NCBI GenBank assembly: GCA_002953655.1
Contig: CP025839.1
Coordinates: 62,001-126,000 of the forward strand
DNA length: 64,000 nucleotides
Direction: 5' to 3'
From: Latilactobacillus sakei
GTDB taxonomy: Bacteria; Bacillota; Bacilli; Lactobacillales; Lactobacillaceae
Shown here: one piece after another, positions 1 to 8,993 of the stretch
How positions within the stretch are numbered: position 1 is the first letter of the stretch
Layout: each line of letters opens with the position of its first letter
Notes under the pieces: model-generated
Told to the model about the DNA's origin: nothing
Databases searched by the model: none
The model's input: only the letters and a program-made list of their open reading frames with translations
Position numbers and translations under genes: made by a program

Positions 1-311
1 GTTTATTCTTCTCACCACTGCTAACGGTGGTGACGTCACAAGTGACCGCACCTGCGTTAGTGATTGTTGGGGTCTTAATGGCGCAATCATTGAAGAAAAT
101 TGATTGGGAAAAATTGGAAATCGCGATTCCAGCCTTCTTAATTGTGTTGGGGATGCCGTTAACTTATAGTATCTCAGATGGGATTGCTTTAGGGTTTATC
201 GTTTATCCAATCACGATGATTACGGCTGGTCGTCGTAAGGAAATTCATCCGATTATGTATGTGCTCTTTTTCGTATTCGTAATCTTTATGTATATTTTAA
301 ACGTCGGTTAA
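1..311 (+). CDS. NCS2-family purine permease, C-terminal fragment (5' end outside window)
   Basis: The frame is open from the first base (codons begin at position 3) and reads LFFSPLLTVVTSQVTAP, then two or three hydrophobic segments and an ITAGRRKEIHP motif, to a TAA at 309-311. This closely matches the last 100 residues of the complete permease at 21188-22531 (AAGRRKEIHPAMYALF), so it is the 3' end of a paralogous AzgA/PbuG-type proton-coupled purine base transporter in the membrane. About 340 residues lie upstream of the window. Which base it carries (guanine/hypoxanthine or adenine) cannot be told from this fragment. Confidence 0.9.
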   Translation, partial: LFFSPLLTVVTSQVTAPALVIVGVLMAQSLKKIDWEKLEIAIPAFLIVLGMPLTYSISDGIALGFIVYPITMITAGRRKEIHPIMYVLFFVFVIFMYILNVG

Positions 312-321
312 GCCGACTTAG

Positions 322-351
322 CGGTTGATCCAGTGGATCAGCCGTTTTTTT
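322..351 (+). terminator. Rho-independent terminator after the permease
   Basis: A 10-bp stem (arms 322-331 and 334-343, one G-U pair) is followed directly by seven to eight T residues. It sits 10 nt after the permease stop. Confidence 0.8.
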
Positions 352-434
352 GTTTCTTAATTTTTGGATAAAAGCGCGACGATTAAATTGTTTATTTGAG
401 GTGAATCGCTTAAATTAAAGAGGAGGTGAGTGAC

Positions 435-893
435 ATGAAAATTCAAATCCTATTTTTGAAATTAGTTTGTGGCTTAGCCAGTTTACCGCTAATCTTTATC
501 GGGCTGATTGGGCCCCGCTTGACGCATAAAATTGCGCAGAACTTCCCCCAAATTCCAGGTGGCTTGTGGTTGGTTGTGATTTTGGTTTATGGGTCTTTGA
601 TCCTAGCGCTCTGGGGACTATGCCAACTTCAACGGATTTTACGCGAAGTCGATCTAGTCGGTCATTTTGGCCAACAGACACAACGAGCCCTCCGTCAAAT
701 TCAAAAAGTCGCCAGCATTAATGGTGCGGCTTACCTATTGAGTTTGCCGTTATTTTATTTAATCGCAGTTAAACAAGCGACGCCGGGTGTCATGTTGATT
801 GACCTAGGATTGGTCGTTGCTTCACTTTCAATCGCAATTACCGCTAATTTATTTCGGAATTTGATGCATCCGGCAATTATTGTGGAAAAATAA
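435..893 (+). CDS. DUF2975-like four-helix membrane protein
   Basis: 152-residue hydrophobic protein with four predicted membrane segments (about residues 6-28, 42-63, 93-113, 118-142) and a charged cytoplasmic loop around 64-92. Size and helix layout fit the DUF2975 family, whose members often sit beside a small XRE regulator; none is adjacent here. The start chosen is ATG 435, eight bases after GGAGG (422-426); the in-frame GTG at 426 overlaps the ribosome site and cannot be used efficiently. Function unknown. Family assignment is by general resemblance and is moderately sure. Confidence 0.65.
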   Translation: MKIQILFLKLVCGLASLPLIFIGLIGPRLTHKIAQNFPQIPGGLWLVVILVYGSLILALWGLCQLQRILREVDLVGHFGQQTQRALRQIQKVASINGAAYLLSLPLFYLIAVKQATPGVMLIDLGLVVASLSIAITANLFRNLMHPAIIVEK

Positions 894-967
894 GGCCTTT
901 TAAAATGAGCAACCGCTTTGAGATGTGATACAATAAAATAAATCAGTAGTAAAGGGGATAAATTGTT

Positions 968-1630
968 GTGCAAAAAAAGACGAAGAACCGGCTCATTAAT
1001 AGTCTACTGGCACTCTTATTGCTCATTGGTTTAATACTTGTTTTTATTGGCCCAATTCGCAATCAAATGGTTAAATCAATGGCTAACCACCGGATGAATA
1101 CGGTGACGGCCGCTCAAATTAAGCAGAATCAACATAAAAAAGCAAATTTTGATTTTAATAGTGTTAAAACACTCGATACGAAGCAAATCGTCAGCGCCGC
1201 CGTTAAGGGTGATGTGATTGTTTTAGGGAAGGTTGCGGTTCCGAGCGTCGGCATTGCGTTGCCAGTCATGAAGGGTGTCTCAGAAGCGACCATGGCCCAA
1301 GGCGGTGGTACGATGAAACCTGACCAGAAAATGGGCGCGGATAATAACTACGCTTTAGCAGGTCATTCTTTTACCAACATCTTTTTACCATTGGAAAATG
1401 TTAAAGTCGGCGATATGGTTTATCTAACCGATTTACAAAATGTCTATTCATACCGGGTAAACGTTAAAAAGTCGATTGCCCCTGAAGAAGTCAAAGTGAT
1501 TGATGATGTCCCGGGACATAAAATGGTCACCTTGATTACTTGTGACAACACAGTGCGTCGGTGGTGTGTCCAAGGCGAATTAGTGAAGACTGAAAAAGCG
1601 AATAAAACCAACTTAAAAGTATTTGGCTAA
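968..1630 (+). CDS. srtA: Class A sortase (housekeeping transpeptidase)
   Basis: 220-residue membrane-anchored cysteine transpeptidase that joins LPXTG-type surface proteins to peptidoglycan. One N-terminal membrane helix (residues 10-29) leaves the catalytic domain outside. The triad is visible: His133 in LAGHSF, Cys192 in TLITC, Arg198 in the RWCVQGEL strand. Start is GTG 968, preceded by AAAGGGG at 951-957. It is flanked by a strong terminator and stands alone; no LPXTG protein occurs in this window, so its substrates lie elsewhere. Confidence 0.92.
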   Translation: MQKKTKNRLINSLLALLLLIGLILVFIGPIRNQMVKSMANHRMNTVTAAQIKQNQHKKANFDFNSVKTLDTKQIVSAAVKGDVIVLGKVAVPSVGIALPVMKGVSEATMAQGGGTMKPDQKMGADNNYALAGHSFTNIFLPLENVKVGDMVYLTDLQNVYSYRVNVKKSIAPEEVKVIDDVPGHKMVTLITCDNTVRRWCVQGELVKTEKANKTNLKVFG

Positions 1631-1640
1631 TTAAAAAATA

Positions 1641-1680
1641 AAGACCTCAGTGCGGTAAATACCGCGACTGGGGTCTTTTT
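1641..1680 (+). terminator. Strong terminator after sortase
   Basis: Long interrupted stem of about 16 bp (1642-1657 with 1660-1676) followed by five T residues. Confidence 0.85.
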
Positions 1681-1696
1681 GTATGCTGTTAAAAGG

Positions 1697-1731
1697 GTGT
1701 ATTTTGTTCCGCAAAATGGAACAAAATACAC
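1697..1731. promoter_or_regulatory. Perfect 14-bp palindrome upstream of the AgDI operon (candidate operator)
   Basis: Arms 1697-1710 and 1718-1731 are exact inverted complements around a 7-base spacer. No T-run follows, so it is not a terminator of the usual kind. It lies about 36 bp upstream of the predicted -35 of ptcA, a position suited to an activator or to looping repression. The RpiR protein encoded at the end of this operon is the obvious candidate ligand, which is inference. Confidence 0.55.
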
Positions 1732-1766
1732 AACGATTTCGTCTAAACCGATAGTCGTCAAACCTA

Positions 1767-1795
1767 TTTCAATTTGGCCGTGAAAAAATTATATT
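1767..1795 (+). promoter_or_regulatory. Predicted AgDI operon promoter
   Basis: Hexamers TTTCAA (1767-1772) and TATATT (1790-1795) are separated by 17 bp, about 40 bp before the ptcA start. The -35 is weak, consistent with an activated promoter. Confidence 0.45.
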
Positions 1796-1808
1796 GTAAG
1801 CGTAGTCA
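1795..1808 (+). promoter_or_regulatory. cre-like site over the AgDI transcription start
   Basis: TGTAAGCGTAGTCA matches the CcpA consensus TGWAANCGNTNWCA at all but one defined position. It overlaps the -10 end and start site, where CcpA binding blocks transcription. Carbon catabolite repression of AgDI and ADI operons is known in lactic acid bacteria. Confidence 0.65.
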
Positions 1809-1835
1809 AAAGAGATTAATTAGGAGATGGCCAAT

Positions 1836-2867
1836 ATGAAAAGAGATTTTATCGATACAAAGGATTATACACAAGCAGAAATTCAATATTTAATTGATTT
1901 AGGTTTACAAATTAAAAAGGATATCAAAGCCGGTGACTATCCACAATTATTAAGCAATCGCACATTAGGGATGTTATTCGAAGAATCATCAACTCGAACA
2001 CGGGTATCATTTGAAACCGCAATGACCCAACTTGGTGGTCACGCTCAATACTTAGCACCTGGTCAAATTCACCTTGGCAGTGCTGAAAGTGAATCACTAG
2101 GCGACACCGCAATTGTTTTATCACGGTTAGTTGATATCTTGATGGCCCGCGTTGCAACTCACGACACAATCGAAACAATTGCGAACGCAGCCACAGTACC
2201 CGTTTTAAACGGGATGACTGATTACAATCACCCAACACAAGAAATTGGCGACATTATCACAATGGCAGAACATTTACCTGCTGGTAAGAAATTAAGCGAT
2301 TGTAAAGTTGTTTTCGTGGGGGATGCCACCCAAGTCTGTGTCTCATTAATGTTTGTTGCTACTAAGATGGGGATGCAATTCGTTCAATATGGACCAAAAG
2401 GCTATCAAATCAAACCAGAAACCTTAGCAATCGGTCAAAAGAATGCCGAAGTTTCAGGCGGCAGTGTTTTAATCACAGAAGATGCCGATGAAGCTATGAA
2501 AGATGCTGACTTTGTTTATACCGATGTTTGGTACGGTTTATACGAATCACCACTTTCATATGACGAACGGATGGCAATTTTTTATCCTAAATACCAAGTT
2601 AATGATGAATTGATGGCTAAAGCTGCTAAACATGCTAAATTCATGCATTGTTTACCAGCTAACCGTGGCGAAGAAGTGACAGATAGTGTGCTTGATTCAG
2701 ATGCTTCAGTTGCTTGGGACGAAGCTGAAAATCGTTTAACAGCCATGCGCGCATTACTTGTTTATCTCATGGCCCCAATTATCGATTATTCAGATGACAC
2801 ATTAAACAACTTAAAAGATCCAGCATTAAAAGACTTATTAAATAATCGAATTGATTCAACCAAATAG
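1836..2867 (+). CDS. ptcA: Putrescine carbamoyltransferase
   Basis: 343 residues. It catalyses phosphorolysis of N-carbamoylputrescine to putrescine and carbamoyl phosphate, the middle step of the agmatine deiminase pathway in the cytoplasm. Carbamoyltransferase signatures are visible: STRTR (52-56), HPTQ (132-135) and HCLPANR (271-277). The DVWYGLYE stretch (230-237) and the extra C-terminal helix after residue 320 are features of PTCases rather than ornithine transcarbamylases. ATG 1836 is taken because the ATG at 1827 touches the AGGAG ribosome site (1822-1826). First gene of ptcA-aguD-aguA-arcC; the order matches the AgDI locus known in Listeria. Confidence 0.93.
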   Translation: MKRDFIDTKDYTQAEIQYLIDLGLQIKKDIKAGDYPQLLSNRTLGMLFEESSTRTRVSFETAMTQLGGHAQYLAPGQIHLGSAESESLGDTAIVLSRLVDILMARVATHDTIETIANAATVPVLNGMTDYNHPTQEIGDIITMAEHLPAGKKLSDCKVVFVGDATQVCVSLMFVATKMGMQFVQYGPKGYQIKPETLAIGQKNAEVSGGSVLITEDADEAMKDADFVYTDVWYGLYESPLSYDERMAIFYPKYQVNDELMAKAAKHAKFMHCLPANRGEEVTDSVLDSDASVAWDEAENRLTAMRALLVYLMAPIIDYSDDTLNNLKDPALKDLLNNRIDSTK

Positions 2868-2906
2868 TCAGTAGACAATAGTTGATCAATAAATGAGGGT
2901 GACAAT

Positions 2907-4268
2907 ATGGAAAAGAAAAAGTTTAAACTATTTGATGCCGTATTAATGTCGGTAGTCGTTGTCTTAGTCGTTGAATCGGCTGCACCAGCTGCTGCAATCG
3001 GACCATCGCAATTCTTTTGGTGGGGTGCCTTATTACTGTTTTTCTTCTTACCGTATGGCTTAATCTCTGCGGAATTAGGGACGACATATGATGATGAAGG
3101 TGGCATTTATGACTGGGTTAAACGGGCCTTTGGTCGCAAATGGGGCGGAAGAGCAGCCTGGTTATATTGGATTAATTTCCCCATCTGGATGGCGAGTTTA
3201 GCGGTCTTATTCAACGAAGTACTGGCACAAATTTTTCAGATTAAGATAGCGACACCTGTTGGGATCATTATTGAACTCGTCTTTATCTGGCTTGTCACAC
3301 TCATTAGTTGTTATCCAATTGCGGATAGTAAATGGATTTTGAATTTAGCTGCGGTTGCCAAGGTAGTTATTATGCTTAGTGTAGGGGCACTTGGAATCTA
3401 TCATGCTGCTACGCAAGGATTAGCTAATGATTTTTCTGGGACAGCGATGTTGCCCAAATTTGATGCGACGAGTCTCGGGTATATCTCAGTCATTTTGTTT
3501 AACTTCTTAGGTTTTGAAGTGGTTGCAACAATGGCTAGTGATATGGAAAATCCTAAGAAACAAATTCCCCAAGCCATTATCTGGGGTGGTGTCTTGATTG
3601 CTGTCTTCTACTTATTTGCCGCTTTCGGGATGGGCGCTGCAATTCCAAGCAGTCAACTATCGACATCCGGTGGCTTAATGGATAGTATTTTACTATTGGT
3701 TGGTCATCATAATTGGTTTGTGGTTTTAATTGGCATTCTTTTTATGTACACACTAGCAGCCAACTTAATTTCGTGGTCAGCCGGCGTTAACTATGTTGCA
3801 TTATATGCTGCTAAGAATAATGATTTACCCCGCGTTTTCCAAAAAACGAGCGCTAAAAATGGGATGCCAGTCGGGGCAACATTCTTAAACGGCATTATCG
3901 CAACGATTTTAGTAGTCGCCGCACCATTTATTCCCAATCCCAATATTTTCTGGGCTTTCTTCTCACTGAATGTGGTCGCTTTACTAGGGTCATATATGTT
4001 GATGTTCCCATCATTTTTAAAACTCAGAAAGATTGATCCAGATCGTAATCGGCCTTTTAAAATCCATGGTAATGCAGTGATTATCCGCTTGATGACTTAC
4101 GTACCCTTAATTTTATTGGGCTTAACCTTAATCTTAACGGCGGTGCCATTAAACGGCAGTTACGCAGAGTTAAATAGTAAGTTACCAATCTTAATTGGGA
4201 CGATTGTCACTATCATTATTGGAGAAATTTGTATCAGACACGCTGAAAAACAAGTTGATCAGAAATAG
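2907..4268 (+). CDS. aguD: Agmatine/putrescine antiporter (APC family)
   Basis: 453-residue integral membrane protein of the amino acid-polyamine-cation superfamily with about twelve hydrophobic segments. It begins [20 protein letters not shown], the helix 1 region, and has the conserved [15 protein letters not shown] helix 2/3 segment typical of agmatine-putrescine exchangers. It imports agmatine and exports putrescine, which makes the pathway electrochemically neutral and energy-yielding. It starts 39 bp after ptcA behind GAGGGTG and is followed by aguA after 16 bp. Substrate is inferred from its operon position between ptcA and aguA. Confidence 0.88.
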   Translation: MEKKKFKLFDAVLMSVVVVLVVESAAPAAAIGPSQFFWWGALLLFFFLPYGLISAELGTTYDDEGGIYDWVKRAFGRKWGGRAAWLYWINFPIWMASLAVLFNEVLAQIFQIKIATPVGIIIELVFIWLVTLISCYPIADSKWILNLAAVAKVVIMLSVGALGIYHAATQGLANDFSGTAMLPKFDATSLGYISVILFNFLGFEVVATMASDMENPKKQIPQAIIWGGVLIAVFYLFAAFGMGAAIPSSQLSTSGGLMDSILLLVGHHNWFVVLIGILFMYTLAANLISWSAGVNYVALYAAKNNDLPRVFQKTSAKNGMPVGATFLNGIIATILVVAAPFIPNPNIFWAFFSLNVVALLGSYMLMFPSFLKLRKIDPDRNRPFKIHGNAVIIRLMTYVPLILLGLTLILTAVPLNGSYAELNSKLPILIGTIVTIIIGEICIRHAEKQVDQK

Positions 4269-4284
4269 AAAGGAAGTTAGTACT

Positions 4285-5382
4285 ATGAAAACATTACAAA
4301 CATCGCCTAAAAAAGACGGTTACCGCATGCCCGGTGAATTCGAAGCTCACAAAGGCGTTTATCTTTTATGGCCAGAACGACCAGATAATTGGCGCGAAGG
4401 GGCTAAGCCAGCCCAAGCAACTTTTGCCAAAGTCGCTGAGACAATCGCCCAATTCGAAAGTGTGACCGTTGGCGTTAGTGATCGTCAATATACAAATGCC
4501 CGGCACATGTTGGCTGATAATATCCAAGTTGTTGAAATGTCGAATAACGATTCTTGGATCCGTGATTGTGGGCCAACATTTGTGGTCAATGACAAGGGTG
4601 ACAGTCGGGGTGTTGATTGGACATTTAACGCTTGGGGCGGCCTTGTTGATGGCTTGTATTTCCCATGGGACAAGGATGACCGTGTCGCTCAAAAGGTTTG
4701 CGAAATCGAAGGTCGCGATCGTTATCGCTTGGATGATTTTGTTTTGGAAGGTGGTTCAATCCACGTTGATGGTGAGGGCACATTACTCGTAACCGAAGAA
4801 TGCTTATTATCTGATGGCCGTAATCCACAACTTTCTAAAGATCAAATTGAAAGTATTTTGAAAGAATATCTCAATGTTGAAAAGATTATCTGGTTGAAAA
4901 AGGGAATCTACCTAGATGAAACAAACGGTCATGTTGATAACATCGCCAATTTCGTCAAACCAGGGCACGTTGTCTTGGCTTGGACCGACGATCAATCAGA
5001 TCCACAATACGCAATTTCAAAAGAGAACTATGACCTATTGATCAATGAAACGGACGCTAAGGGCCGCAAGTTACAAGTTGAAAAATTATACTTGCCAAAA
5101 CCAATTTTAATCACGGAAGCCGAAAGCCAAGGTGTTGATACAGTTGACGGGACGTTACCACGTTTAGCAGGGGACCGATTAGCTGCTAGCTACGTTAACT
5201 ACTACACTGCAAACGGTGGGATTGTCTTTCCATTATTTAATGATCCAATGGATGAAAAAGCACAAGAAACACTTCAAAAATTATATCCAGATCGCAAGAT
5301 TGTTGGTGTGCCAGCCCGCGAAATCTTATTAGGTGGCGGCAATATTCACTGTATCACCCAACAAATTCCGGCCGGTCGTTAG
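4285..5382 (+). CDS. aguA: Agmatine deiminase, catalytically complete copy
   Basis: 365-residue guanidino-modifying enzyme hydrolysing agmatine to N-carbamoylputrescine and ammonia. All residues of the family active site are present: Asp94 (WIRDCGPT), Glu155 with Gly157 (VLEGGSIH), His216 and Asp218 (NGHVDN), and nucleophile Cys356 (GGGNIHC). ATG 4285 follows GAAAGGAAG with good spacing; an upstream in-frame start would run into aguD. Ammonia produced here buffers cytoplasmic pH, giving acid tolerance. Compare the paralogue at 6418, which lacks His216 and Gly157. Confidence 0.95.
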   Translation: MKTLQTSPKKDGYRMPGEFEAHKGVYLLWPERPDNWREGAKPAQATFAKVAETIAQFESVTVGVSDRQYTNARHMLADNIQVVEMSNNDSWIRDCGPTFVVNDKGDSRGVDWTFNAWGGLVDGLYFPWDKDDRVAQKVCEIEGRDRYRLDDFVLEGGSIHVDGEGTLLVTEECLLSDGRNPQLSKDQIESILKEYLNVEKIIWLKKGIYLDETNGHVDNIANFVKPGHVVLAWTDDQSDPQYAISKENYDLLINETDAKGRKLQVEKLYLPKPILITEAESQGVDTVDGTLPRLAGDRLAASYVNYYTANGGIVFPLFNDPMDEKAQETLQKLYPDRKIVGVPAREILLGGGNIHCITQQIPAGR

Positions 5383-5397
5383 AATAGGGGTCTAGTG

Positions 5398-6333
5398 ATG
5401 GCAAAAATCGTAGTAGCGCTTGGCGGCAATGCTATTTTAGCAAATGATGCCTCCGATACAGCACAAAAAAAGGCAGTCAAAGCGACTGTCAAAGAATTAA
5501 TCAACTTTGTTGAAAATGGTGATCAACTAATCATTACGCATGGTAACGGTCCACAAGTCGGGAATCTATTGTTGCAACAACAAGCAGCTGACAGTGATAA
5601 AAATCCCGCAATGGCTTTAGACACTTGCGGTGCAATGACGCAGGGGAGTATTGGTTATTGGTTCCAAAATGCAATGCAGGAAGAATTAGCACTCAGAAAA
5701 ATTGATAAAAGCGTGGTGGCGATGGTGACGCAAACCATCGTAGCAGCTGATGATCCAGCATTTCACCAACCCACTAAACCAATCGGGCCTTTTTACGAAG
5801 CAGCAGCGCTTAAAGGGCTTCAAGAAAAGCACCCTGATTGGCAAATGATGGAAGATGCCGGCCGTGGCTATCGGCGCGTGGTACCTTCACCACAACCTGT
5901 TGAAATTAAGGAATATCCGGCAATCAAGAAAGTGATTGAAGCAGGTATTATTCCAATTATCTCTGGCGGTGGCGGGATTCCCGTTGTTAAATCTGGTGAT
6001 CAATTAATTGGCACCGAAGCCGTGATTGATAAGGACTTTAGTGCCGCTAAAATTGCGGAACTTGTTGAGGCTGATCAATTAATTATTTTGACCTCTGTTG
6101 GCGGCGTGTTTTATCGCTTTGGGAAACCAGACCAAGAAGAGATTTTTGATGTTACTGCTCATGAAATTCAAAAGCATATTGATGCCGATGAATTTGCTAA
6201 AGGCAGTATGATGCCTAAGGTTAAAGCAGCTGTTCAATTCGTTAAAAAAACCGGTAATCCGGCCGTGATTGGTGCATTAGATGATGTTCGCCAAATTATC
6301 ACAGGCGATAAAGGAACCGTTATTCATCAGTAG
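5398..6333 (+). CDS. arcC: Carbamate kinase
   Basis: 311 residues. It transfers the phosphate of carbamoyl phosphate to ADP, giving ATP, CO2 and ammonia: the energy-conserving step of the AgDI pathway. Family motifs are ALGGNAIL at the N terminus, HGNGPQVGN, a GGGGIPVV glycine-rich loop, IDKD and the KGSMMPKV segment near the C terminus. Start is ATG 5398 seven bases after AGGGG; GTG 5395 is too close. It lies 15 bp after aguA and is followed by a terminator, so the four-gene core can end here. The cell may hold another arcC in an arginine deiminase operon. Confidence 0.93.
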   Translation: MAKIVVALGGNAILANDASDTAQKKAVKATVKELINFVENGDQLIITHGNGPQVGNLLLQQQAADSDKNPAMALDTCGAMTQGSIGYWFQNAMQEELALRKIDKSVVAMVTQTIVAADDPAFHQPTKPIGPFYEAAALKGLQEKHPDWQMMEDAGRGYRRVVPSPQPVEIKEYPAIKKVIEAGIIPIISGGGGIPVVKSGDQLIGTEAVIDKDFSAAKIAELVEADQLIILTSVGGVFYRFGKPDQEEIFDVTAHEIQKHIDADEFAKGSMMPKVKAAVQFVKKTGNPAVIGALDDVRQIITGDKGTVIHQ

Positions 6334-6343
6334 TTTTCAAAGC

Positions 6344-6373
6344 AGCGACTAGTCGATTTTCTAGTCGCTTTTT
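6344..6373 (+). terminator. Terminator between arcC and the second aguA
   Basis: Nine-base perfect arms (6344-6352, 6361-6369) with a T-run. It would lower expression of the downstream aguA paralogue and regulator relative to the catalytic genes. Confidence 0.75.
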
Positions 6374-6417
6374 GGGTTATAATCAAGCAATATGAGAGAG
6401 CAGAATGGAGTGGCACA

Positions 6418-7521
6418 ATGAAAATCGTAGGGACTACCCCTAAAGAAGATCAATACTATCTACCAGCAGAAACAAAACGCCATCGTGAATCGATTATGAT
6501 GTGGCCGGAACGTTCAGATAATTGGCGCAACGGGGCCAAACCGGCCCAAAAAACCTTCGCGGAAATTGCGACCATTATTAACCGTTACGAACCAGTAACG
6601 ATGTTAGTTTCAAAAGAACAATATCAAAATGCGCGCTACGCGCTACCCGCAGATATCCGAGTGATTGAGATGAGTTATAACGATGCTTGGATTAAGGATA
6701 TCGGCCCAACTTATTTATTAAATCAAAAGAATCAAATTCGGGCGGTTGATTGGCGTTTTAATGCTTGGGGCGGTTTAGTGGATGGCCTTTATTTTCCTTG
6801 GGATATGGACGATCAGGTTGCACAGAAATTATGTGAGTTAACCGGCATCGATTATTATCGTCTAGAGAATTTTATTTTAGAAGGCTGTGCCTTTCATACA
6901 GATGGTGAGGGCACGCTGATTGTAACTGAAGAGTCAATCCTCTCAGAAGGTCGCAATGGCACACTTACTAAAGCTGAAGTCGAAGCTGTTTTAAAAGCTT
7001 ATCTAGGCATTGAAAAGGTGATTTGGTTAAAACTAGGCTATTTTATGGATGAAACCAATGGGGATGTTGATAATATGCTTAGTTTCGTGCGCCCTGGGGA
7101 ATTGTTACTAACTTGGACGGATGACAAAACGGATCCACAATATGCCAGCTCAGAAGAAGCTTATCGCATTCTAGAAGCCGCGACAGATGCTAAGGGACGG
7201 CACTTTAAGATTCATAAGCTACAAATGCCTAAGCCGCTGTTTGCGACCCAAGAAGAAAGCGCAGGTGTTGATCCAATCAATGGGCTCTTACCACGCTATC
7301 CAGGTGACCGTTTAACTGCTAGTTATGTTAATTACTACGCGCTAAATGATGCGATTATCGTACCTGTTTTTGATGACCCCCAAGATACCGTGGCAATTCA
7401 AAAATTGGCGCAACTTTTCCCAGATCGCAAGATAGAACCAGTATACGCAAGAGAACTACTATTGGGTGGCGGGGATGTTCACTGTGTTGTTACGGCAGTA
7501 CCTGCATATACGGAGGCTTAA
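6418..7521 (+). CDS. aguA2: Agmatine deiminase paralogue AguA2, probably inactive
   Basis: 367 residues, clearly homologous along its length to the aguA product at 4285, but the catalytic centre is altered. His216 of the HxD pair is Asp (NGDVDN), Gly157 beside the catalytic Glu155 is Cys (ILEGCAFH), and WIRDCG is WIKDIG. Asp94, Glu155, Asp218 and the Cys356 nucleophile remain. In Listeria monocytogenes the second AguA is reported inactive and residue 157 was implicated; the same Gly-to-Cys change is seen here. The gene has its own ribosome site after the arcC terminator and is followed within 2 bp by the RpiR regulator. A sensing or regulatory role is possible but is inference. Confidence 0.85.
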   Translation: MKIVGTTPKEDQYYLPAETKRHRESIMMWPERSDNWRNGAKPAQKTFAEIATIINRYEPVTMLVSKEQYQNARYALPADIRVIEMSYNDAWIKDIGPTYLLNQKNQIRAVDWRFNAWGGLVDGLYFPWDMDDQVAQKLCELTGIDYYRLENFILEGCAFHTDGEGTLIVTEESILSEGRNGTLTKAEVEAVLKAYLGIEKVIWLKLGYFMDETNGDVDNMLSFVRPGELLLTWTDDKTDPQYASSEEAYRILEAATDAKGRHFKIHKLQMPKPLFATQEESAGVDPINGLLPRYPGDRLTASYVNYYALNDAIIVPVFDDPQDTVAIQKLAQLFPDRKIEPVYARELLLGGGDVHCVVTAVPAYTEA

Positions 7522-7522
7522 A

Positions 7523-8311
7523 ATGAATTTTTTTGAAATTATTAATGCGAATGTTGAGAAGTTAAATAAAAATGAACAGATTTTACTAGATTATGTCATT
7601 AAAAATATGGATGGCATTAAAAATCGTAGTATTCGTGAATTAGCCGCCGAATGTTTTGTATCGACGACGACGTTTTTACGCTTTGTTCGTAAAATTGGCT
7701 TCTCTGGTTATAGTGAGTTTATCACCGTTATTAAATATACGATTTTAAATCAGAATCAAACTGATGAAGTGAATCCGTTTGTGGTGAATCAAGTGGCTTA
7801 CAGAGCTGAATATCTCAAGAATATTAATGAAACGGTCCGCGTCTTAGATAATGATAAGTTAAATGCAATTGTGACGTTAATGACAAAAAAGCCCAAGCTG
7901 TATTTTTTCGCAAAAGGTTTTAGTAAGTATGCTGCGGAATATATTGAATACCTATATACCTTAAAAGGCTTTATTGTAATCTTTCCGAAGAATTATGAAC
8001 AACGCCAGCTTGCTTACCGAAATATTAATCGAGATGATATCTTGTTTGTTTTTAATTACGAAGGTGAAGATAAAGAATTAATTGAGATTTTGCAAATTAT
8101 TGAACGCAAATGTCAATATGCAAAGTTAGTGTCAATTACAGGTGCCAATAATAATACGCTTCAAAATATGAGTGATATCAATCTTTATCTGTTTACAGAC
8201 GAACTGTACCAGCATCAAGTTGAAATGACATCGCATGTTTCATTAATTGCCATTATGGAACTCCTGTTGTATCAATATAATGAAGTTGAAGAACAGCAAA
8301 TTGTGCAGTGA
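7523..8311 (+). CDS. RpiR-family transcriptional regulator of the AgDI locus
   Basis: 262 residues: N-terminal RpiR helix-turn-helix (about 30-60, SIRELAAECFVSTTTFLRF) and a C-terminal SIS-like sugar/phosphate-binding fold (about 100-240), rather divergent. ATG 7523 is preceded by CGGAGG that lies inside the end of aguA2, so the two are translationally coupled. The same regulator type closes the Listeria AgDI cluster. It probably binds the 1697-1731 palindrome; neither ligand nor sign of control can be read from the sequence. Confidence 0.82.
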   Translation: MNFFEIINANVEKLNKNEQILLDYVIKNMDGIKNRSIRELAAECFVSTTTFLRFVRKIGFSGYSEFITVIKYTILNQNQTDEVNPFVVNQVAYRAEYLKNINETVRVLDNDKLNAIVTLMTKKPKLYFFAKGFSKYAAEYIEYLYTLKGFIVIFPKNYEQRQLAYRNINRDDILFVFNYEGEDKELIEILQIIERKCQYAKLVSITGANNNTLQNMSDINLYLFTDELYQHQVEMTSHVSLIAIMELLLYQYNEVEEQQIVQ

Positions 8312-8324
8312 AAAAATATAAAAA

Positions 8325-8367
8325 AGAAGCTTTCCCTAGATACTGGTCTAGAGGGAAGCTTCTTTTT
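8325..8367. terminator. Bidirectional terminator between convergent genes
   Basis: Stem of about 16 bp (8326-8341 with 8347-8363), flanked by A-run on the left and T-run on the right, serving both the rpiR-type gene and the leftward XRE gene. Confidence 0.85.
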
Positions 8368-8394
8368 TATTACCGGGGAAATAAAGCGGATGAA

Positions 8395-8964
8395 TCAAAA
8401 AATAACCGTTAGTAGACTGCCTAGCACAAAGAGTAAAATCACTATCCAGATAATTTTACCGGCTGGATGGTTAGGATTAATTGTTAGTCCGATACCAACC
8501 ACCTTAGGAATCAGAAAGGGTTGCTTAGTTCCAGGTTGCTTGGGATAAAATTGAGCAGTTTTAAAATAGCTTAAGATAACGAGGACTGTTGTAAAAATCA
8601 AGACGAAGAATCCCGTTAGCTGCTCATTAAATTGAGCTTTAAAGAAAATAGGGCCAAGGGCGATCATGATCAGCCCGGATAGGGTAAGTAACAAAACATA
8701 ATCTAATAAATGCCCTCTTTTTTGTCGATTGATTAACTGGTAATCGTTAGCGACTTTATTGAGATACTGGGTATCTTTCTTCAACATATCGTCGAGCGAT
8801 AAACCATACAAATTACTGATGGCGACTAACATCGGGACATCAGGATAGTTTTTGCCATTTTCCCAGTTCGAAATAGTCTGGCGGGTTGTGTGTAGTTGAT
8901 TCGCGACGGCCTGTTGGGTTAAATGTAGAGCAAGACGGCGTTCTTTAAGTATTGTGGCTAGCAT
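8395..8964 (-). CDS. XRE-family regulator with C-terminal membrane domain
   Basis: 189 residues. Residues 1-60 are a Cro/C1 helix-turn-helix (LTQQAVANQLHTTRQTISNWENGKNYPD); after a linker come three or four hydrophobic segments (about 88-108, 118-138, 150-162, 170-188). A membrane-tethered DNA-binding protein of this plan is common in lactobacilli and is often autoregulatory or linked to envelope stress. ATG 8964 is preceded by TTGGAGGA. The ribosome site is bracketed by an inverted repeat (8965-8993). Targets are unknown. Confidence 0.8.
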   Translation of the reverse strand: MLATILKERRLALHLTQQAVANQLHTTRQTISNWENGKNYPDVPMLVAISNLYGLSLDDMLKKDTQYLNKVANDYQLINRQKRGHLLDYVLLLTLSGLIMIALGPIFFKAQFNEQLTGFFVLIFTTVLVILSYFKTAQFYPKQPGTKQPFLIPKVVGIGLTINPNHPAGKIIWIVILLFVLGSLLTVIF

Positions 8965-8993
8965 GACTAATCCTCCAAAGATTGTAATTAGTC
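8965..8993 (-). promoter_or_regulatory. Inverted repeat bracketing the XRE gene ribosome site
   Basis: GACTAAT (8965-8971) and ATTAGTC (8987-8993) are perfect 7-base arms around 15 bases that hold the GGAGG. It can be an autoregulatory operator or an RNA hairpin presenting the ribosome site in its loop. Confidence 0.4.

Noticed and set aside
4195-4284. N-terminal extension of agmatine deiminase overlapping the antiporter gene
   Set aside because: The extra residues are antiporter coding sequence in another frame; ATG 4285 has its own ribosome site and gives the family N terminus.
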